From Pseudisothecium myosuroides (taxonomy: Eukaryota > Streptophyta > Bryopsida > Hypnales > Lembophyllaceae), in NCBI GenBank assembly GCA_951799445.1, contig OX637297.1:12462001-12526000 (forward strand): 64,000 bases of DNA, in the 5' to 3' direction. The position numbers were made by a program, and so were the translations under genes. This document shows positions 12,411 to 24,510 of this stretch, in pieces (the stretch's first letter is position 1; every line of letters begins with the position of its first letter). The notes under the pieces were generated by a model that saw only the letters and a list, made by a program, of their open reading frames with translations, made no database searches and was not told where the DNA came from.

Positions 12411-14097
12411 TATAAGATTTTGGTCAACACACTATGGTTCCTTTCATTCAAATTGGACTTATGATGAAAAAATATGGGACAATCTCAGTTGTTTCAAGAA
12501 CATGAATGTCTTGTATGGAAAGTAGGTCATAAGCTTCATTTTCAAAAGCAATTTGTACCATTTCCAAATAAAGAGGGTCAGACATTCTTGAATGTGCTTG
12601 GTACATCAATTTCAGCATTTTGATTTTTGTATAAAACTGTTTTCATAAGTTTTATCGAATTCAGAAGAAAGATAAGTACACTCATTCGAAGTAGACATGT
12701 TTCAGATCACATTGAGGAAAAAAACAAAAGAATTGAACTTATTAATTTCAAGATCTAAATGTTAGAGAGTGAGGGTGTTGACACAGCAAAAGTGATTCTT
12801 TGCACTTATAACATGGCCAATTAGAGAAAATGGTGAATAAAAGTATATGAATTTGAATGACCAGACATGCATAACCCCAATCTATGAACGGCTTCTTAAA
12901 ATGTGAAGAATTAATAATGTAAGCAAATATTTGAAGTCATTCTCCCTTGAAGATGTAGTGTATTTGAGGCTAATTTACAACGTCCCTGAATGTTGCGGAG
13001 AGTCAAGATTGCAAAGGCTACCCTTGTACCAAATCTTCAGTACAAAATTATTAATTAATGAGTTAGAAGATCAGTTTTATGATGGTAGAAGTACACTTGA
13101 AAGCAATACATTCAAAAAATTCAACTACTGAACACAATAACAACTTTGTTAGGTATTATTTGACTTAAGGTAGAACTGCCCATTACCATACAGATTTGCT
13201 ATCTAGGTACTTTGGAGAAGATGTTTGTCAGCTCCCATATTTTTCAGAGATAGAAAAGTTTGAGAGAAGTCATGTGCAAAAAGAATGAAGAGATTCCAAC
13301 AAGAATTGAATTTTCTGTGATTTTTCAAAGACGAAATGTTAAAGCATGAATAGACCCTTGTTGAAGCATGGGCTGATCCTTCTTAAAGCGTGGGCTAACG
13401 TGTCCGCTTCCCAAGTGCATTGCCATCATGGCAAAGGATTACTAAGATTGTGATAATGGATTGATCACTGACGCAAATGGAAGGGCCATGTAGGTGTCGG
13501 AATTAGGTAGATGACAATATTGGACAGTGCTACCTTACAAGTATAGTGGACAGCATAATGAGTTGCTGCAAGCATTTCAGGTTTCATAGAAGAATTTGAC
13601 CTTTCAAAGCGTACAACACATTTATCAAATAGTGGAATGTGAAGTTCATTCTTTTTTGATAGAAGTGCATTTGGTGTAGGTTAGCATAGCATGAATTACT
13701 TTATGTATAGAAGCATGCCTGACCTGAGACAAAGATGATTTGCGGTTTTCTTCGATGTATTGTACACGTATTTGAGTTAACGAGAACAGAGTGAGCATTC
13801 TTCAAAAATTAGGGTTTATCCACCGAGTTTATGAGTGTGCATGGAAGATGGGATTTCAATTCGATTTGATTGAGTTCTACTTATTTAGTGAAGACAAAGA
13901 TAGGTTCGTGGAGAAATCGCGAACGACCACTATTCCCTCCGCTTCTGTGTAGCGTTTGGTGGACGTGAAAACCACATTAATCTATATTGAAGCTCCTAGG
14001 AATTTTTGGTAAAGGTTGATTAGAAGATCATATTCTTCTGTTTGAAGTAGGTAGGTATGGAGAGAGTTTGTTTTTGATAAATTTTTTTTGCTGGTGG
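12411..14097. other. No feature recognised
   Basis: AT-rich sequence with short frames only. No repeat shared with the rest of the window and no splice-linked coding segments were seen. It flanks the outermost family-B copy, whose left 5 flanking bases are GGTGG. Confidence 0.4.
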
Positions 14098-16027
14098 TGT
14101 GAGCTTTCAATTTGTCACTTGGGACTCATAGATTTTTTTTTTTGGAATTTGCAATCTAAAGTTGATAAAAGTATATAAAAAGCCATAAAAAGAGTGTAGA
14201 ACTAGAATAGGGTTGTATCATACCCATTATAGTATTTGATCTAGATTTGTATTTACACCTAGAATCCCCCCAAACCTTGCCTAAAAATAGAGTAGGAATA
14301 ACGAGATAGCAAGATTTGGAGGATTTGAGTCACATAGCTCTAAAAGGGCTAAATCCCACCATGAATGTGACAATTCATGACTAAGTCGGTCCGAGGGATC
14401 CACAACGAAGCCACTAGGTTGGGTCCTTGAGTTAGATTTAGAATTCCCCATTAGACCAATGAATTTCCAAAATCCCGATTGTTAGCATACAGGAGCCACT
14501 AACGTAAGACAGGGCCCGTGGAGGAATCTACAGCCCAATGATGGTGTCCTAGGGTAAATTACATGCCATGAGTCCAACGACGAAATTGATTCGCCAAGAT
14601 TCCTTCATCTGCAGAAGATTCCCGCACCATCGCCAATTCAAAGAGATGGCCAGTTTTAATCTCCGCTGACCAATTGTGCCAGGTACGGAAACGCACCTCT
14701 ACATCTTTTGTGGGACTCCCTGAGAGGTTCCATGAAAATTCTTGGTATCTTCCGACTTGTAAAAGAACCTTTTCCGGGTGGTCAACCGTTCTAACCTTCA
14801 ACGGGAATTTCGTGGAAATTACCTAGGTTACGATAAAATCTCACTAAAATAGAGCATAGCTTGTTTTATGTTAATAATGTGCTCCGTGAAATTTCACGAC
14901 ATTCCGATAGCGGCAAGTATTCGAACCGGCAAGATTCCTCGGGAATTAACCACGTGGCGGGGTCCCCGCGACGTTGACCGGCATTTCGGGACCATACGAT
15001 GGCAAAACGAAATCAACCAAGAGTCCTTCTCAACTCTCTAGCATCTACCGGAGATCCTAGGCTAGTCACTTTTCTCAAAACAGGAGACCCTCAAGATTTA
15101 GGATTTTACCACGACTTGGTTTTTAAACTAAATTAGCCTACGATGGATTTTTGGTCTCGGTACAAGGGTAGAGGGGCGAAGGATTAAACATGGCGATCTG
15201 AAGCCAACAGCGCAATCCGTTTGGCGATTGGAGTTAATCTCCAAAAGTTAGGATGTTGGTCCAGCATAGATGGTAGAAGTAGTTTTTTAGTAATTAGGAT
15301 GAAAATCTTTGAGGATGAGAATGAAAATCCAAGTTGATAAGGTTGCCTTAGGAATTTAGAGAGAGGGGTGGGCCCTTGGAAACCTATATAAGGACCCCAT
15401 TTATCTCTCTAAAACACCCCCAATTCTTGTTTTGGGTTCGTGAATTCAAGTTATTTTGGATATTTTGGCATTTGAAGCCAAAAATCTCTACGTTGTTTTT
15501 GGAGCACTTTTGGCTCCAATTGTTGTTATATTTCAAGCTTTGAAGGTTCTTGGGGGTCCTTCTACCTTGCTTTGTGTACTCTTTGTGTAGTTTTTGGTAC
15601 CCTTGTTGTAAGTTGAGAGTTTCTCTCTCTCTTTTGTGCATTCTTGTGAGCTAGCTTGTGATGTACAGGAGTCTTTTGGTGTTTTGTGCTAATCCTAAAG
15701 TCACCTCCACCGTACCTTGGCGATGCCGCTTTGGAAGGCTTTTAGTGTGTGACTTTTGTGTTGCCACGTTGTCCTAACTTGTGTGTTTTCTTTAAGTATT
15801 TTTTTTACCTTCTTCTAACAATTCACTTGTTAAGTGGACCCCCTCTGGGATGGCGAAGCTTTGAACCTTCTTTTCATATTTTTTTAAAGTTATTCTAAGT
15901 CTTCTTTTAACGTTTCCCTTGTTGAGTGGACCCCCCTCCAGGACGGCAAAGCTTTGAACCCCTGTGTGCGTTTTTCCTAAGTGTTTTTGTTTTACCTTCT
16001 TCTATAGTCTCCCCTGTTGTGTGGACC
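14098..16027 (+). mobile_element. Family-B element, 5' part, interrupted at 16028
   Basis: Begins TGTGAGCTTTCAATTTGTC, the family-B 5' terminus. It holds the conserved TATA box TATATAAGG at 15385-15393 and the transcribed leader ending in 'gttgtgtggacc'. At 16028 it is abruptly joined to the 3' terminus of a reversed B copy (TGTGGGCACTAG). The simplest reading is insertion of that second copy here, with GGACC as the left target bases. The remaining 3' part is not found in the window. No ORF is present. Confidence 0.7.
15385..15393 (+). promoter_or_regulatory. Family-B TATA box
   Basis: TATATAAGG about 1.29 kb inside the element, followed by a C-rich 'cccc' and 'ctctctaaaacacc' start region. 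The same box is found at the equivalent place in the B copies near 24955 (-), 38360 (-), 47951 (+) and 61944 (-). Confidence 0.6.
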
Positions 16028-17075
16028 TGTGGGCACTAGATTACCCACCCTTGGTAATAAAGCGAATACTACCAGGTTCTTAGCTTTTATCCACTTTTTA
16101 ATTTAAGAGTGTGTGTATGCGCGGTCCACTATGCCATCCAAACAATGGATCTTTTTGCTAGCGTTTCCTAAGTGTCGTGGATGGGCAAAAGAAATGCCTA
16201 GAGATGCATGTGGTGACTTCCAAGCTAACTGTCAATGATTCAGGGTTACGGTAATCTAACGGTGAACACTTACCGTACTAACTATCTATCCCATATCTAG
16301 TGTAGACTGGGTAGTTGGCGCCATTTCTAACAATCCTAACTAACCAAAATGAGACCCCCTAGGTTCCTTCCATAAACCCCCAAGGTTAATTCTGAGTTTT
16401 AACTTCTATTCTAAGTTTTAACTTCTAAATGTAACTCTAGATTTTTACTCCTTTGAATTAACTCTAAATTTTGACCTCCAAATTCAACTCTATGTTTTAT
16501 CTTTTCACTCTAGGTTTTTACTTCTAAACTGTTCTAAAATTTACCCTATAAAGTTAATTCTATGTTTTAACTTTGAACTCTAGGTTTTTACTTCTAAAGT
16601 TAATCCCACTTTTTAACTTCTAGGTTTGACTCTAAGTTTTCATTTTTGACTCTAGATTTTCTATTTCTAAAGAAAACTAACTCAAAAATTTCACTCCTAC
16701 CTCTAATTTTTCACTCCCACTTTAGCTTTGGATTCTACTATCTAATTTTCATCCCAAGTTTTAACATTTAAGTTTAACCCTAGATTTTGACTTCTAAATT
16801 TAATTCTAACTTTTAATTTCGAACTTCAACGGATGACTCCTATTTCTAACTCTAAAGTATTCTTCCTAAAATTGACCTTAAATTCTACTTCCAAAGTTTA
16901 TTCTAAATCTCAACTTTTAACTTCTACTTTTTACTCAGATATTTGATTCCCCAATTAACTCTAAACTCTTACTTTTAAACTCCCCCACGATTTGACTTGA
17001 GAATTTAACCCTAGATTAAACTTCTGGACAAAATAACTCTAACTTTTTACGTTCCAAAGTTAATTCCAAATTTTT
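16028..17075 (-). mobile_element. Family-B element in reverse, 3' portion (continues at 59934)
   Basis: Starts TGTGGGCACTAGATTACCC, the 3' terminus of family B read on the opposite strand. The conserved terminal block follows ('ccacccttggtaataaagcg'), then the low-complexity intron-like stretch of repeated 'aactctaggttttaacttc' words. The copy stops at the sequence AAGTTAATTCCAAATTTTT, which recurs at 59915-59933 where the same low-complexity stretch resumes. This part and 59934-62612 are therefore one B element split by a LINE-like insertion. Confidence 0.7.
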
Positions 17076-17266
17076 CTCACGGAATAGCCAAGTCTTTGCT
17101 CAACATTCATGGCCTTTGTGCTTTGGAATGCTTTACTTGATTCTGGCCGTGCCGCTCAGCTCAAAGCCCAACAGGGGGCTTGATGTAGACGTCAAGATAG
17201 TGTGAGAATTTGGGCCAAATTTGATAATATCTGGCTCAAATCTGCGGTTATTGCTAGTAGGGTAGG
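17057..17266. mobile_element. LINE-like retroposon, left part, with target duplication
   Basis: After the 19-bp target sequence AAGTTAATTCCAAATTTTT (17057-17075) comes about 190 bp not related to family B. Its continuation is at 59745-59914, ending in a poly(A) tract directly before a second copy of the 19-bp sequence. A long variable target duplication with a 3' poly(A) is the mark of LINE-type insertion. With the Mutator element removed the retroposon is only about 360 bp, so it is heavily 5'-truncated or SINE-like. Confidence 0.6.
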
Positions 17267-17275
17267 TACTACTAT

Positions 17276-17350
17276 CCAACGACGCTAGCGTGTGAGCGTG
17301 GAGCGGCGAGCTTGTGAGCTGCGAGCGTGGAGCTTGTGAGCCTAGAGCAT
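17276..17350 (+). repeat. Left terminal inverted repeat of the Mutator-like element
   Basis: Terminal motif followed by tandem GTGAGC-type units (for example GAGCTTGTGAGC twice). It pairs imperfectly with 59667-59735. Subterminal tandem motifs of this kind are often transposase-binding sites in MULEs; that function is inferred. Confidence 0.7.
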
Positions 17351-17739
17351 GAATACTATTATTTTTAGAATATTTTTAGCCCAAATTTTTTTTTCAGAAT
17401 TTTTTTCCAATAAAGGAAAAAACTTTCTATTTATAATAAATTTTAGGACCTATGACCGCTTTCCCTATGACTGTGGATGTCAGTTACAAATTTTTTATTC
17501 TCTAGCAATTGTCATTTACTACAAGGTAAGACCTTCACACTTCTATGTATAGTTTAGGACTTTCCTCTTCCACTAGAATTATATTCTATGCACAATTAAA
17601 GATTTTGTATAGAACATAATTTAATCAATTGAGCAAATAATACTCATAAAAACAAGGGTGGATTTAGGATAGCCTCTACTACAGCTGCTCTAGAGCAACT
17701 TCGAATACTAAGCTCAATATAGAGAATGCGCCTACTGGC

Positions 17740-17830
17740 ATAATTAGGGGCCTCACGGGATTCGAACCCGAGCCATCAGCTTTCAGTCTCATTGACTCCT
17801 CACAAATATACTCCAATCTAAAGGAGTGAC
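17740..17830 (-). other. tRNA-like B-box sequence, unresolved
   Basis: On the minus strand the stretch contains a perfect T-arm/B-box motif GGTTCGAATCCCG within a GC stem (GGCTCGGG...CCCGTGAGGCC), preceded by an anticodon-arm-like AGACTGAAAGC. A full cloverleaf cannot be drawn with confidence: the D arm and the 5' acceptor strand do not pair well. It may be a decayed tRNA gene, a tRNA-derived SINE piece or a coincidence. It lies in the 3' flank of the transposase inside the Mutator element. Confidence 0.3.
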
Positions 17831-17879
17831 CACCCCTTTCAGAAAACAAATTATAAAATGTGGAAGACGTCTTCCACAA

Positions 17880-18060
17880 GATTAAAACTAAAATGAAACC
17901 AATAAGAAAAGGAAAAACAAAAATGAAAAGTGAAGGAAAAAAAAAAAAAGCTCAAAGAAAAAAGATTGGATAAGAATTAGAAAGGGAGCGCGACAAGAAA
18001 GGTAAAATGAAAATAAAAAAAGATGTCAAAGAAATGAAAAAAAATGAAAAAACCCAATTA
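17880..18060 (+). repeat. A-rich low-complexity tract
   Basis: Roughly 180 bases very rich in A and AG words ('gaaaaggaaaaac', 'aaaaaaaaaaag'). It lies just beyond the transposase stop codon. Confidence 0.6.
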
Positions 18061-18143
18061 CATGGATTGATTTCATATTCATACTTGCATTACAAGATTT
18101 GGGGTCAACGTTGTAGTTGTTGACTATTCCAATGTTGCCACCT

Positions 18144-19532
18144 CTACTCTGGAATAGTGATGATTCCTGCTCGAAGTAAAAGAAGCTTCAGCTCGTTGAA
18201 GCTGTAACTGGGTGCATGAATGAATTGGTCATCATGCATGTCCATCTTGCAAAAATATCGGTACAAGTAGTACAAGTGCTTGCAATTCATATATGCCTGA
18301 CGCCCTCCAATAGCAGAAACAGACATTTGAACAAAGTCCAGGCATGTGCAGGACGGGAACATATCCAATGTAATTCGGTACGCATTTTTGTTAGGGTCTG
18401 CCCCAGTTTCCAGTGACACTATTGCACCTAGGCCTGGAAAAGGAAGCAAGGTCACTCCCACAATTTCCCCTTTCACATTTCCAGCACTCTCCCACTTGTT
18501 TCGTTGCTCAGTAGTTGGTACATTTGCATTTCTCCGTATGGTTCGGTTATTCCTAACCGTCGGATACACACTTCCATCTTGTGGCAGCGGCTGATCATAC
18601 AAAACACTCTTGAATATGTTTGACATGTTGAACAGTCGTCGTAGAGACAATGTAGGGCGCTCTTAGAGATGGAAGCCCGCATGTTGTAGATAAAGTGTCT
18701 CTTCTCGATTCAGGTTGGTCCCGGTCAAAATAGGCCAAACCTCGGGAACCTCGGGCCTATCAATAACGTACTTGCGCTTCGTACCTTTAACACATCGTTC
18801 AATATCATCCCAACAAAACCAGAAGTCTGCCACCACTTCTCGCTTAGTCTCGTAATCTTCCTTTCTTCCACGATACGTGGGAGCAAGGGTGCCCTTCCGT
18901 CTTCTTGCAATTTTGGCAATGCACTTGATGTTGGACATCCGTTGCTGAGCTTGACATTTGGCGTTTGACTTGTGGCTAATCCTTGCAATGTGCCACTTTG
19001 ACGTGTCACAGTCGCTTTCAAATGCAAAAGTAACATGTCGGGATGGTTGTATCTCAGTCAGCTTTCCTTTGTCCGTCAAAGTCTCCAATATAGCCGTCGT
19101 CGACCTTGTTCGTACACGAGGTTGAGAGAAATTGACTTTGTCAGGTCGATGTGAATCTCCTGCATCACCAATTGGAACGTCTAGCTTCCTCTTTGTGCTT
19201 CCAAAGATCTCTTCACCTTCCAAGTGTGGTATGCGAGTTCCAACACCCTCGGCTCCAGGTAATGTGTTCAGCACCTCAACCATTTTCTTTGGGTCTCCGC
19301 TTCATCGTGCAGCTCTCAATTTCAATTCTCCCTTAGACGGACCAGATCCACTTGTATGTCCTTTCAAGTAAGCATGGTAGTTTGTCATTTGTGACCATGC
19401 TCGGATACTGTCATCGCAAGTGGCGTCAAACAAATTGTTGCCTCTATTGCCAGACATTTGAAGCCACTTGTTATGAATTGTTTTTGATAAGTTGCATGAA
19501 GGCATGTCCGCCAACTCCTCCAAACTCAAATC
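18144..19532 (-). pseudogene. MULE transposase, C-terminal exon with SWIM zinc finger
   Basis: On the minus strand an acceptor TTTGTAG near 19533 opens one frame that continues to the TAG at 18144. It is broken only by TGA at 19302-19304 (a CGA-to-TGA change is enough) and TAA at 18663-18665 (CAA to TAA). The last 170 residues contain a SWIM zinc finger, CxC...CxH: 'FPSCTCLDF' then 'YMNCKHLYYLYRY' about 25 residues later. SWIM domains sit C-terminal to the catalytic domain in plant MULE transposases and are thought to bind DNA. The middle is basic (KIARRRKGT, RGRKEDYETKR), probably nuclear targeting. It is the 3' end of the transposase gene whose catalytic part lies at 20052-21051. Confidence 0.75.
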
Positions 19533-19792
19533 CTACAAAGCCATTCCAAAAGATTATGATTTCACTAGTTACATTTCATACATCAAAGCTCACAAACCCT
19601 ATGAACTAAGACAACTTAGTTCATATCGAGTTCAAATGAAATTCTAAACATCCGAATGCTCCAAACAAAATATATACATTCATGTTCTTCCTCTACAAAA
19701 CAACATTGCAACTACTATCCAATTTCACTTATAAAATAAAAAACAAAAAATTTCTCCAACCTTTTTTTTTTTTTTGGTTGTTTCTGGTGGTG

Positions 19793-19896
19793 CAATTGAT
19801 CCAAAACGGGGAGACCGCGAGGGAGTCCAAATACCCCTTTCGGATCCGACAAGGGTATTTGGACTCCCTTGCGGTACCCCCGTTTTGAGTCAATTG
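19793..19896. repeat. Hairpin element H1 (family core CCCTTGTCGG/CCGACAAGGG type)
   Basis: Inverted repeat of about 104 bp, CAATTGAT...TCAATTG outside and 'ccctttcggatccgacaaggg' around the centre. The flanks extend the pairing further as poly(T) on the left and poly(A) on the right (about 19769-19920). It lies in the intron of the transposase gene between the exons ending at 20052 and starting at 19532. Confidence 0.8.
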
Positions 19897-20051
19897 AACA
19901 AAAAAAAAAAAAAAAAGGGTCGTGGTTATTCCAAATTTGTACTTAGAACTCCTGCACGACTAATTCAATCTAATTTATTTATTTTTTAAATTGGACATTC
20001 AAATTGCAAAGTACCAAATGAAACTTAAGTTCAAATTTAGTGTCCACGTAC

Positions 20052-21051
20052 CATTTGCATGAAGCCTCCCCATTGCCAATGCCTAAAATGCCAAAATCCA
20101 AGCCAATGGTCCAAGTGATGAAGTGCATCTTCAGTGGCAGCTCCAGACGATAACCACCAAGATCGTATTGCAAGGTAACGTGTCTCTGCTTCTTCCATAG
20201 TCTTGGCATCTTTATATTGTCTGCATAGTGTGTTGTGTTGCTACTGGAATGCTTCTTTGATGTGCTTTTGAGTGTGTTTTTGGAGAGAAGTACTCCAATG
20301 CAACAAGCACGTTCTTTCACGATTCTCCATTTTGTCATTGGCAAAACCCGATCCATAGACAATACGGACCGCATTCCAATTGGCCATAGCGCTATCTGCC
20401 ATGAACCCCTTGAAATTTGGATGATCTACTCCATGTCGTGACATGACACTATTCAAGCACTTCCAAAATTGCACTTGGATCTCCGTATCTTCGGATTGCA
20501 TGTCGCATGTTGAAATGGTCATTACCTTCTTGTACTCTGGATTGTACATGTGGCAAGCCATTGTCGTCCAGTCTTTCACACGTTTCACGTGGTCAAACAT
20601 CATCCACGCATTTTGTAGATTCCCTCCGGGTTGCATGCGCCTCACCAGGTCCACTCCACTTCCAGGTCCTTTGGTGAGCATCTTGAAAACATACACCTTC
20701 TCCTTCCCTTGGCCAGGGAAAACGCTGTCGTGAATGTATTTGAACCTCGACTCTTTCTTCATGGTCATCATGTTGTCGATAACACCTCCTCGATTGTTTG
20801 AGCGAAATGAAGATATTACGTTCCGTATATTTGGACTGCTCAGATACTGGTAGCGATCCATGACCTCTTCTAGTTCCTCCCCCTTCAACATCTCTTTTTC
20901 TCCCTCTCCGTTGTGAAATAGATAGTTCGTGAGGAAGTCCTTACTAACAGTGTCTTGGCCACCTACTCCGCAATAAGTCTGTAAATCTTTTTTGCAAAAT
21001 CTCTATACATGTCCTTGGCCACAGGATGAGTATGTTCTCCGAAGTGAATGG
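20052..21051 (-). pseudogene. MULE transposase, catalytic (DDE) region
   Basis: Reads leftward from the B2 insertion point. The first segment starts IHFGEHTHPVAKD, then a frameshift and a TAG occur near 20960. A long frame follows through MLKGEELEEV to TAG at 20241-20243, after which the same frame resumes (YKDAKTMEEAETRYLAIRSW) to a GTACGT donor at 20051. The block ending in STCDMQSED, then 'NFKGFMADSAMANWNAVR' and 'CLLHWSTSLQKH', is characteristic of the MULE transposase catalytic domain. The aspartates in DWTTM and MADSA are candidate catalytic residues, and the acidic third residue is not assigned. With the N-terminal part (26250-27382) and SWIM exon it makes a full-length transposase gene, now inactive through at least three stops, one frameshift and the 5.2-kb insertion. 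Confidence 0.8.
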
Positions 21052-21399
21052 TGTGGGCGCTAGATTATCCACCCTTGGTAATAAAGCGAACACCGACCAG
21101 GTTCTATGCCTTTATCTACATTTTTTAATATATGGGGGTGATGTGAGCGCGGTCCACTGTGCCTTCCAAGCAATGGATCTTTTTTGCTAACGTTTCCTAA
21201 GTGTCGTGGATGGCAGCGAATAATTAGTAATGCATGTAGTAACTCACAAGTTAACTGCGATGTTCAGAGTGATGGTGAAATCCGAACTCCCTAACTATCT
21301 ATCCTATGTCGAGGGTCGACTGAGTAGTTGGCGTCATTTATAACATCCCTAACTACGTAAAAAGGGGAACCCTTATGTTCCTTCCATGAACCCCTAAGA

Positions 21400-22440
21400 C
21401 TATCTTGGGTTTCTAAGACTTCACCTAGAAGTTCTACTTTTAAAAACTACCTCTAAAGTTCCAACTTCGGAATGTAATTCTAGATTTTACTTCTTTAATT
21501 TGATTCTTAAATATTAACTACCGACTTGTGCTCGATGTTTTGACTTTTGACTCTAGGTTTCTATTCCTAAATTAACTCCAAGATTTACCCTTGAATTTTA
21601 ACTCTATGTTTTAACTTTTAACTCTAAGTTTTTACTCCTAAATTAACTCTAAGATTTACCCTTGAATTTTAACTCTATGTTTTAACTTTTAACTCTAAGT
21701 TTTACTTCTAGAATTAATTCTAAATTTTAACCTCTAGGTTTGACTCTATGTTTTCACTTTGACTCTAGATTTTTTCTACTTCCAACAACTAACTCTAACT
21801 TTAACCTCTACCTCTTAACTTTTAGCTTCTACTTTTAGCTTTTCACTATAATTTTTTACTCCCCAATTGACTCTAAAGTTTAACCTTTAAATTTAATCTT
21901 AACTTTTGACTTTTGACTTTTGACTTTCTACTTCCAACTTTAATCCTATTGTTTTAATCCTAGTTTAACTCTAAGTGTTGTCCTCCTAAATTTAATTCCA
22001 ACTTTTAACTCTAGGTCTTAACTTCTAAACTTACTTCCACAATTTACTCTGAGTTTTGACTTCTAATTTTAACTCTATTTTTAACTAAAAATCTATTTGT
22101 AATTTCTACCTCCTAAATTTAGTCCAAAGTTTTACTTTTTAATTTCTACTTCCCACTCGGAATTTTTTACTCCTAATTAACCCTAACTTCCTTTTCTAAA
22201 CTACCCTAAGGTTTCACTGGAAATTTTAATTCCCTAAGTTAAACTTCCAAATTAATTCTACTTTTTAACTTCCCAAAGTTAACTCTAGATTTTGACCTTA
22301 GAATTTTGACTTTAAGAAATAAAATGTAAATTGATTCTAATTCTAACCGCTAATTAATCCCTAATTTTAATCCTAAATTCTCTTTCTAATTTAAACCCCT
22401 AAGGTCCGTCCATGATTCTTTTTGGATGATTTCTACTCAA
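21400..22440 (-). repeat. Low-complexity intron-like stretch of family B
   Basis: About 1 kb of degenerate 12-20-base words, 'ttttaactctaggttt' and 'aacttctaaattt' type on the plus strand, so purine-rich on the element's coding strand. It follows the leader exon's splice donor. The same composition is present at 16390-17070, 53560-54440 and 59934-60060. Confidence 0.7.
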
Positions 22441-22667
22441 AATTCCTCCGTCCTACCCCCTACCGCTTAACTTAGCCTAACGCGGTCAGTTTACGGTCAA
22501 ATCTTAATTATAAGATGTTTTCGGAAACCCCTATCACTAATCTATAGACTTTTGAATCTAAACTTCTAATTTGCACTAATCACGGCTCGCTAATCACACT
22601 TTTAGGGATGATTAAGGAAATCAATGCTAATTAGGGAAAATACCAAGGGTTAATTTCAAAAACTCAC

Positions 22668-22730
22668 CTCTTCACTACCGGTTTCGGAAATCACTTCGTC
22701 CACGTCCACGTAGACATCCTCATGCTCCAT
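22668..22730 (-). CDS. Conserved 21-codon leader exon of family B (copy B2)
   Basis: On the minus strand ATG opens an exon reading MEHEDVYVDVDEVISETGS then EE, ending at a splice donor GTGAGTT. Two other B copies (53232-53294 and 60273-60335) keep the ATG, the length of exactly 63 nt, the frame and the donor, with mostly conservative changes. The peptide is strongly acidic. The rest of the protein must lie beyond the element's 3' end or in an internal region lost here, as expected if these are LTRs whose transcript splices from the leader into the body. No homologous family is recognised. Confidence 0.55.
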
Positions 22731-23454
22731 AGCAATCCTTTGTTTTGTTTGATTTTTCCCAAGCTCACCGCTTAATTTGAGAAAATATTACACCCTTGCA
22801 ATCTAACTTCCTTCTTTCCCTTCCTCCTTCTTTTTCTTTCTTCCTCCCTTCTTCTACACTAGTACTATTCCACCTAAGCTTTTATGAGTCTTACACTATG
22901 GTCTCCAATTTCAAGGAGGTTTTTAAGATGCCAACTATCCTCTTACACAATTTTGCCTTTGTGTCATCCTAATCCTCCTCCCAACGGTCACCACGAATTC
23001 TCAAGATTTCATTTTCTAATCCTACCTAGGCCTAAGCCTAGGTCACTATTTATCGTCTCTCTCACCTCTCCCCTATTTCATTCGATTGTTCTCTATCCTT
23101 CCTCCATTGTGTGTAGAGTGTTTTGTAGTTGTTGGTGAGGGTGAGACTTCCTTGTGTGCAGGTACGGTGGTGCTCCGCTCTTTTCTCCCTTCTCCCTTTT
23201 TGATTTTTAGACCCTAATCCCTACTTAGCAATAGGTCAGCCCCCCATTTTCCTTTGTTTTGTTTATCTAGTGTGAGAGAAACCAAAAATCAAGAAAAAAA
23301 AGGAGTTCAAAAATGGGGACCGAACTGGGGCCCCAACTGCCTGCCGGACCAAGCCTGGCCTCCCGGCTGGCTGTCTAGCTGCTGGGGGGTCGGGTTCAAA
23401 AATAAATAAATAAATAATTTATTTATTTGTTTTCTTTTGATATTTGGATGATGT

Positions 23455-23640
23455 GACCTGGTCTGGTTCGGTTCTCGACTTGATCTGGTCTGTTCTGGCT
23501 CCCGACTTGATCTGGTCTGTTTGGTTCTCGACTGATCTGGTCTGTTTGGTTCTCGACTTGATCTGGTCTGTTTGGTTCTCGACTTGATCTGGTTTGTTTG
23601 GTTCTCGACTTGATCTGGTCTGTTTTGGCTCTGGACCTTG
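23455..23640. repeat. Minisatellite, about 26-28-bp unit
   Basis: Five to six tandem copies of a unit like 'ggttctcgacttgatctg' plus 'gtctgttt', lying in the variable slot of B2. Confidence 0.85.
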
Positions 23641-23689
23641 ACTACTAAGGGAAAACTGGATTTTTGGGCAAACTGGATTTTTGGTGAAC

Positions 23690-24045
23690 TAAGGGAAAGA
23701 AAACTTGGGGAAAATAGAACTTGGGGAAAACAAACTTGGGGAAAACAAATTTGGGGAAAATAGGACTTGAGGGAAATAGAACTTGGGAAAAACAAGACTT
23801 GGGGAAAATAGAACTTGGGGAACATAGGACTTGGGGAAATAGAACTTGGGGAAAATAAGACTTGGGGAAAATAAAACTTGGGGAAAATAAGACTTAGGGA
23901 AAATAGAACTTGGGGAACAACTTAGTCACACTAAAACTTGGGGAACACTCAGACTCACTAAACACTTGGGGAGCAACTTAGACACACTAAAACTTGGGGA
24001 ACACTCAGACTCACTAAACACTTGGGGAACAACTAAACTAAAGAA
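23690..24045. repeat. Minisatellite of 'acttggggaaaata' units
   Basis: About 16-17-bp units (acttggggaaaatagaa) at first, shifting after 23900 into a longer repeat with 'cttggggaacaact' and 'cagactcactaaac'. Confidence 0.85.
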
Positions 24046-24284
24046 AACGTTGGAATTAACTAAACTTCACTAAATGCAAAGGAACCTACATATCTTGGAG
24101 GCTAAACTCTGGAGGTTTCCACAAAGGTCTTGGAAACTAGACTTTGGAACTAAACACGAGGGAGGTGCAAAGCTTCGCCGTTAGATTGGTTTTAACACCA
24201 ACTTTAGGACTTCTTGGCACCTTGGAGGTTCAAAGCTCCGCCGTCTACACTTTTAACACACGCTTTAGGACTTCAACTTCGTCA

Positions 24285-24510
24285 CTAGTTCAAAGCTTCG
24301 CCGTTCCGGAGGGGGGTCCACTCAACAAGGAGAAGATTAAAAGAGGGTTTGGAATAACTTTAGAAAACATGGACAAAGGAGGTTCAAAGCTTCGCCGTCC
24401 CGGAGGGGGGTCCACTCAACAAGGAGAAGATTAAAAGAGGGTTTGGAATAACTTTAGAAAACATGCACAAAGGAGGTTCAAAGCTTCGCCGTTCCGGAGG
24501 GGGGTCCACT
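24285..24510. repeat. Tandem array, about 95-bp unit
   Basis: Two full and one partial copy of a unit that begins 'gttcaaagcttcgccgt' and includes 'gggggtccactcaacaagg'. Related single units occur in the leaders of the other B copies. Confidence 0.8.

Noticed and set aside
23455..24510. CRISPR-like array
   Set aside because: Units are head-to-tail minisatellites without unique spacers, inside a eukaryotic transposon.
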